Source: Jongsikchunia kroppenstedtii DSM 45133 (GTDB taxonomy: Bacteria > Actinomycetota > Actinomycetes > Mycobacteriales > Mycobacteriaceae). Taken from it: DNA of 64,000 bases. Position numbers and translations under genes: made by a program. Under the pieces are notes generated by a model. It ran no database searches. It saw only the letters and a list, made by a program, of their open reading frames with translations, and was not told where the DNA came from. Location of the stretch: positions 62,001 to 126,000 of the forward strand of contig NZ_AQYG01000050.1 in the NCBI RefSeq assembly GCF_000380485.1. The letters are read 5' to 3'. This document shows positions 61,920-64,000 of the stretch, piece by piece. Position 1 is the first letter of the stretch, and each line of letters starts with the position of its first letter.

Positions 61920-62606
61920 CTAGAACGACGAACCGAATTCCAGCCCCGATGATCCGAACGCCGGACCGTGGTTGTTGCAGCCGCCCACGGTCACCGACTT
62001 CGGCGTCCAGTAGCCGTACACCTGCGTCTGCGGACCCAGGTAGATGCGGTAGCGCAGCGTGTACTTCCCGTCCGCGGGGACCGGTGGCGGTGGCGGCGAG
62101 ACCGTCCGCAGGTCGAAGGTGACGGTCGTCTTGAACGGCGTCGTGAGCGCCTGCGGATTGAAGTTCGTGTACGGCGCCTGGTAGCGCTGATCCGCCGGGA
62201 AGCTCGCGGGCAGCGCCCCCCGCAACGACCCGCCGGAGTCCGACGGGCTCGGCGGCGTGTACCGGGCGACCGGACGCTTGGCGCCGTTGATGTATCGCCA
62301 CGGCGCCGGCAGCGGGGCCGCCGGCACCGGGCCGGTTGACACCAACGGGGCATCCGGCGGCGCCCACGCCTGGTCCTCCTGGGCGAACCAGTAGTCCATG
62401 GTCATCCAGTTGTGCGAGTTCGTGTAGTTGAGCATCGTGAACGTGACCCGACACCCGAGATTGTCGGCGGTCGCAGTCAGATGCGCCCCCGCACCCGCCG
62501 GCGGTTCGACGGCCTGCGCCGTCCCCGCCCCCGCCATGGTCGCCGCCCCGACCGCCAATCCGATCGCGGCACCAACCGACGCGAGAGTTCGCGCATACCG
62601 TTTCAT
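61920..62606 (-). CDS. Secreted hypothetical protein
   Basis: A 228-residue exported protein. The signal peptide (LASVGAAIGLAVGAATMAGAG then AQA|VEPP) is followed by a strand-rich domain (LTATADNLGCRVTFTMLNYTNSHNW; TTPFKTTVTFDLRTV; KYTLRYRIYLGPQTQVYGYW). Two cysteines (LGCRV and VGGCNNHG) could bond. It has an immunoglobulin-like feel, but no family is recognised. Copies of a palindromic repeat flank it on both sides. Confidence 0.65.
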   Translation of the reverse strand: MKRYARTLASVGAAIGLAVGAATMAGAGTAQAVEPPAGAGAHLTATADNLGCRVTFTMLNYTNSHNWMTMDYWFAQEDQAWAPPDAPLVSTGPVPAAPLPAPWRYINGAKRPVARYTPPSPSDSGGSLRGALPASFPADQRYQAPYTNFNPQALTTPFKTTVTFDLRTVSPPPPPVPADGKYTLRYRIYLGPQTQVYGYWTPKSVTVGGCNNHGPAFGSSGLEFGSSF

Positions 62607-62714
62607 CAGCCCCTCCTCCGATTCGAGTAGAAGGTAGCTGTCGGATTCACTTCATTCGAGCGAATCGGCCAGATCCAACAGCACGACGGCGACGGACAAT
62701 TGCCGTCCCATACA

Positions 62715-62786
62715 GAAATCCGCGCCGCCTTTGTGGATGCGCGCCAGCTGTAGCTGTCGCGGATCCACGCAAGCGGCGCGGATTTC
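62715..62786. repeat. 72-bp palindromic intergenic repeat, copy 2
   Basis: Same arms as copy 1 (GAAATCCGCGCC and GGCGCGGATTTC) and the same length, with changes mainly in the centre. It lies in the 194-bp gap between the secreted-protein gene and the lipase-like gene, which holds no gene. Confidence 0.8.
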
Positions 62787-62800
62787 ACGTACGGGTGGGC

Positions 62801-64000
62801 CTACCGGTTGAACTGATCCAGAACGAAGTTCTCCCCCGGCAGCAGCGTGGTCAGCATCGGCACCGCATGGTTGATCACCAGGCCGGGGAAGATCGGCGGC
62901 GTCGTGTTGGTCACGAAATCGACGTTCGCCCCGCGCGCCCGCCAGTCGGCGACCATCTGCTTGACCTGTCCGTACGGGATGATGTCGTCATTGGTCGCGC
63001 CCTCGACGAAGACCGGCGCATTCGGCTTGAGGCCACCGATGCGCTGCTCGGCGAACACCGAGTTGAGCTCCGGATGCCGATCGATCACCTGGCTCAATGA
63101 CTCGCCCGACCGCGTCCACGAACTGGTGTGCTGGAACGGGTACTGCAGGATGATGTCGCCGATGCAGGAGTGGGACAGCCGCTCCAGCGCGGCCTTGCCG
63201 GCCGGGGAGGTCTCCTGGTCAACCACCTTGCGCACCAAGGGATACCGCGCCTCCAGGCCATTGATCGCGAACCCGATCACGCCGACGATCGCCGTCCCGT
63301 CCACCTGCCGCAGCACCTGCCGCAGATCCGCCGGGGGCGCACCGGCGTAGGTGCCCTTCACGTTCAGGTCGGGCGCGTACGTCTGGGCCATTTCGGCCGC
63401 GGACGCCGCCGCGCCGCCGCCCTGCGAGTAACCCTCGAATCCGACCGGCGAGTTCGCTGGCGCCCCAGCGAGTTTCAGCGCCGCACGGGCGCCGTCGAGC
63501 ATCGCGTGCCCTTCCTCGACCCGATTGACATAGGTGTGGATCCCCGGGGTTCCGAGTCCGATGTAGTCGGTGACGAATACCCGCACCCCATGGAGCAGAA
63601 GGTAATTCATCTCGAGGGCGAAGTAGTTGACGCCGATGCTCCGTTGGTTCACATCGACCGACATCGGGAACGACATCATCTTCGACGGCGCGCACTGGTC
63701 GCCCTGGCCGATGGTGCCCGGGCCGATCACGACGGTGGGCTGCGGCCCCTTGCCGGCCCACGCCGCGGTCGGCTGCACGAACGTGCCCGTCACCGCGGCG
63801 GGCGTCCCGTCCTGATATCGCGACGTGTACATCACGCGCTGCGCGTTGCCCGGCCACTGATTCGGCATGCCCGGAATCTGCAGCAGTAGCGGCATCGAGT
63901 CGGACCGGATGACCGAGCCCGGCGTGGCCGGAACCTTCGCCGGCGGCGTGTAGAAGTCCGCGGCCGAGGCCGTCGGTGCCAGCACTGCCATTCCGGTCGT
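62801..64000 (-). CDS. Secretory lipase-family protein (N-terminus beyond the window)
   Basis: At least 399 residues of a secreted alpha/beta hydrolase of the LIP (secretory lipase) family. The nucleophile elbow is GYSQGGGA. Later pieces are GLGTPGIHTYVNR, FEGYSQGGG, the acid region PVFVEGATNDDIIPYGQVKQMVADW and the His in GLVINHAVPML. The frame is open to the window edge, and the visible end of a signal peptide (VLAPTASA|ADFYTPP) indicates export. It should hydrolyse esters outside the cell. A 72-bp palindromic repeat lies 14 nt past its stop. Confidence 0.88.
   Translation of the reverse strand, partial: TTGMAVLAPTASAADFYTPPAKVPATPGSVIRSDSMPLLLQIPGMPNQWPGNAQRVMYTSRYQDGTPAAVTGTFVQPTAAWAGKGPQPTVVIGPGTIGQGDQCAPSKMMSFPMSVDVNQRSIGVNYFALEMNYLLLHGVRVFVTDYIGLGTPGIHTYVNRVEEGHAMLDGARAALKLAGAPANSPVGFEGYSQGGGAAASAAEMAQTYAPDLNVKGTYAGAPPADLRQVLRQVDGTAIVGVIGFAINGLEARYPLVRKVVDQETSPAGKAALERLSHSCIGDIILQYPFQHTSSWTRSGESLSQVIDRHPELNSVFAEQRIGGLKPNAPVFVEGATNDDIIPYGQVKQMVADWRARGANVDFVTNTTPPIFPGLVINHAVPMLTTLLPGENFVLDQFNR

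Noticed and set aside
1-64000. CRISPR array or prophage
   Set aside because: No regularly spaced direct repeats and no phage structural, integrase or lysis genes were seen.

Overview
The window is chromosomal DNA from a high-GC actinobacterium of the order Mycobacteriales (Gordonia, Williamsia, Nocardia and relatives). The left end keeps a gene order that I recall from the Mycobacterium tuberculosis Rv3676-Rv3683 region: crp, metallo-beta-lactamase-fold hydrolase, RidA-like protein, small DUF4177-like protein, two ArsA/Get3-type ATPases, whiB4, ponA2, YqeY-like protein, metallophosphoesterase and tRNA-Pro. No sequence search could be run, so genus and family names come from motif reading and memory.

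Layout. 1-12.8 kb: the conserved block above. Two ECF sigma modules interrupt it: sigma plus an Ogt-type methyltransferase, and an ECF42-type sigma plus its DGPF protein. 12.8-13.4 kb: one unknown gene. 13.6-15.6 kb: an iron-boxed operon with an MTB12-like protein and a siderophore-binding lipoprotein. 15.6-25.2 kb: an eight-gene minus-strand operon for aryl activation, amino-acid activation and acyl-chain activation. 25.4-29.7 kb: the IrtA/IrtB importer. 29.97-44.2 kb: an eight-gene plus-strand operon that joins a desferrioxamine-type hydroxamate pathway to an NRPS. 44.2-47.3 kb: an accessory insert (DUF222/HNH, DHFR-like, AraC-like). 47.3-51.7 kb: an iron-boxed operon with a DrrABC-like exporter, a carrier protein and a WS/DGAT-like acyltransferase. 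51.7-64 kb: a bifunctional PutA, an ArsB-like permease, two fluoride channels behind a fluoride riboswitch, Ohr, and several membrane or secreted proteins.

The main system is the siderophore locus at about 13.6-51.7 kb. Five DtxR/IdeR-type iron boxes lie upstream of four or five transcription units and tie them into one iron regulon. Read together, the enzymes predict an aryl cap (salicylate-type AMP ligase, ArCP), a heterocyclised Cys/Ser-type residue (Cy-A-PCP), N-hydroxylated and acylated cadaverine (decarboxylase, N-monooxygenase, GNAT, IucA/IucC synthetase) and a 2-unsaturated fatty acyl group (FAAL plus an MbtN-like dehydrogenase). This mycobactin/desferrioxamine hybrid logic fits nocardichelin-type siderophores as I recall them. 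Several genes have no obvious place in that route and are the most novel part: a proline-type adenylation enzyme with a carrier protein and two acyl-CoA-dehydrogenase-like flavoproteins, two free-standing condensation proteins with altered active-site motifs, a penicillin-acylase-like Ntn hydrolase without a signal peptide, and the exporter-linked carrier/WS-DGAT pair.

Other regulatory signals visible by eye are a CRP-type palindrome before whiB4, an ECF42-type promoter candidate, and a fluoride riboswitch that can sequester a ribosome binding site. A 72-bp palindromic repeat occurs twice near the right end.
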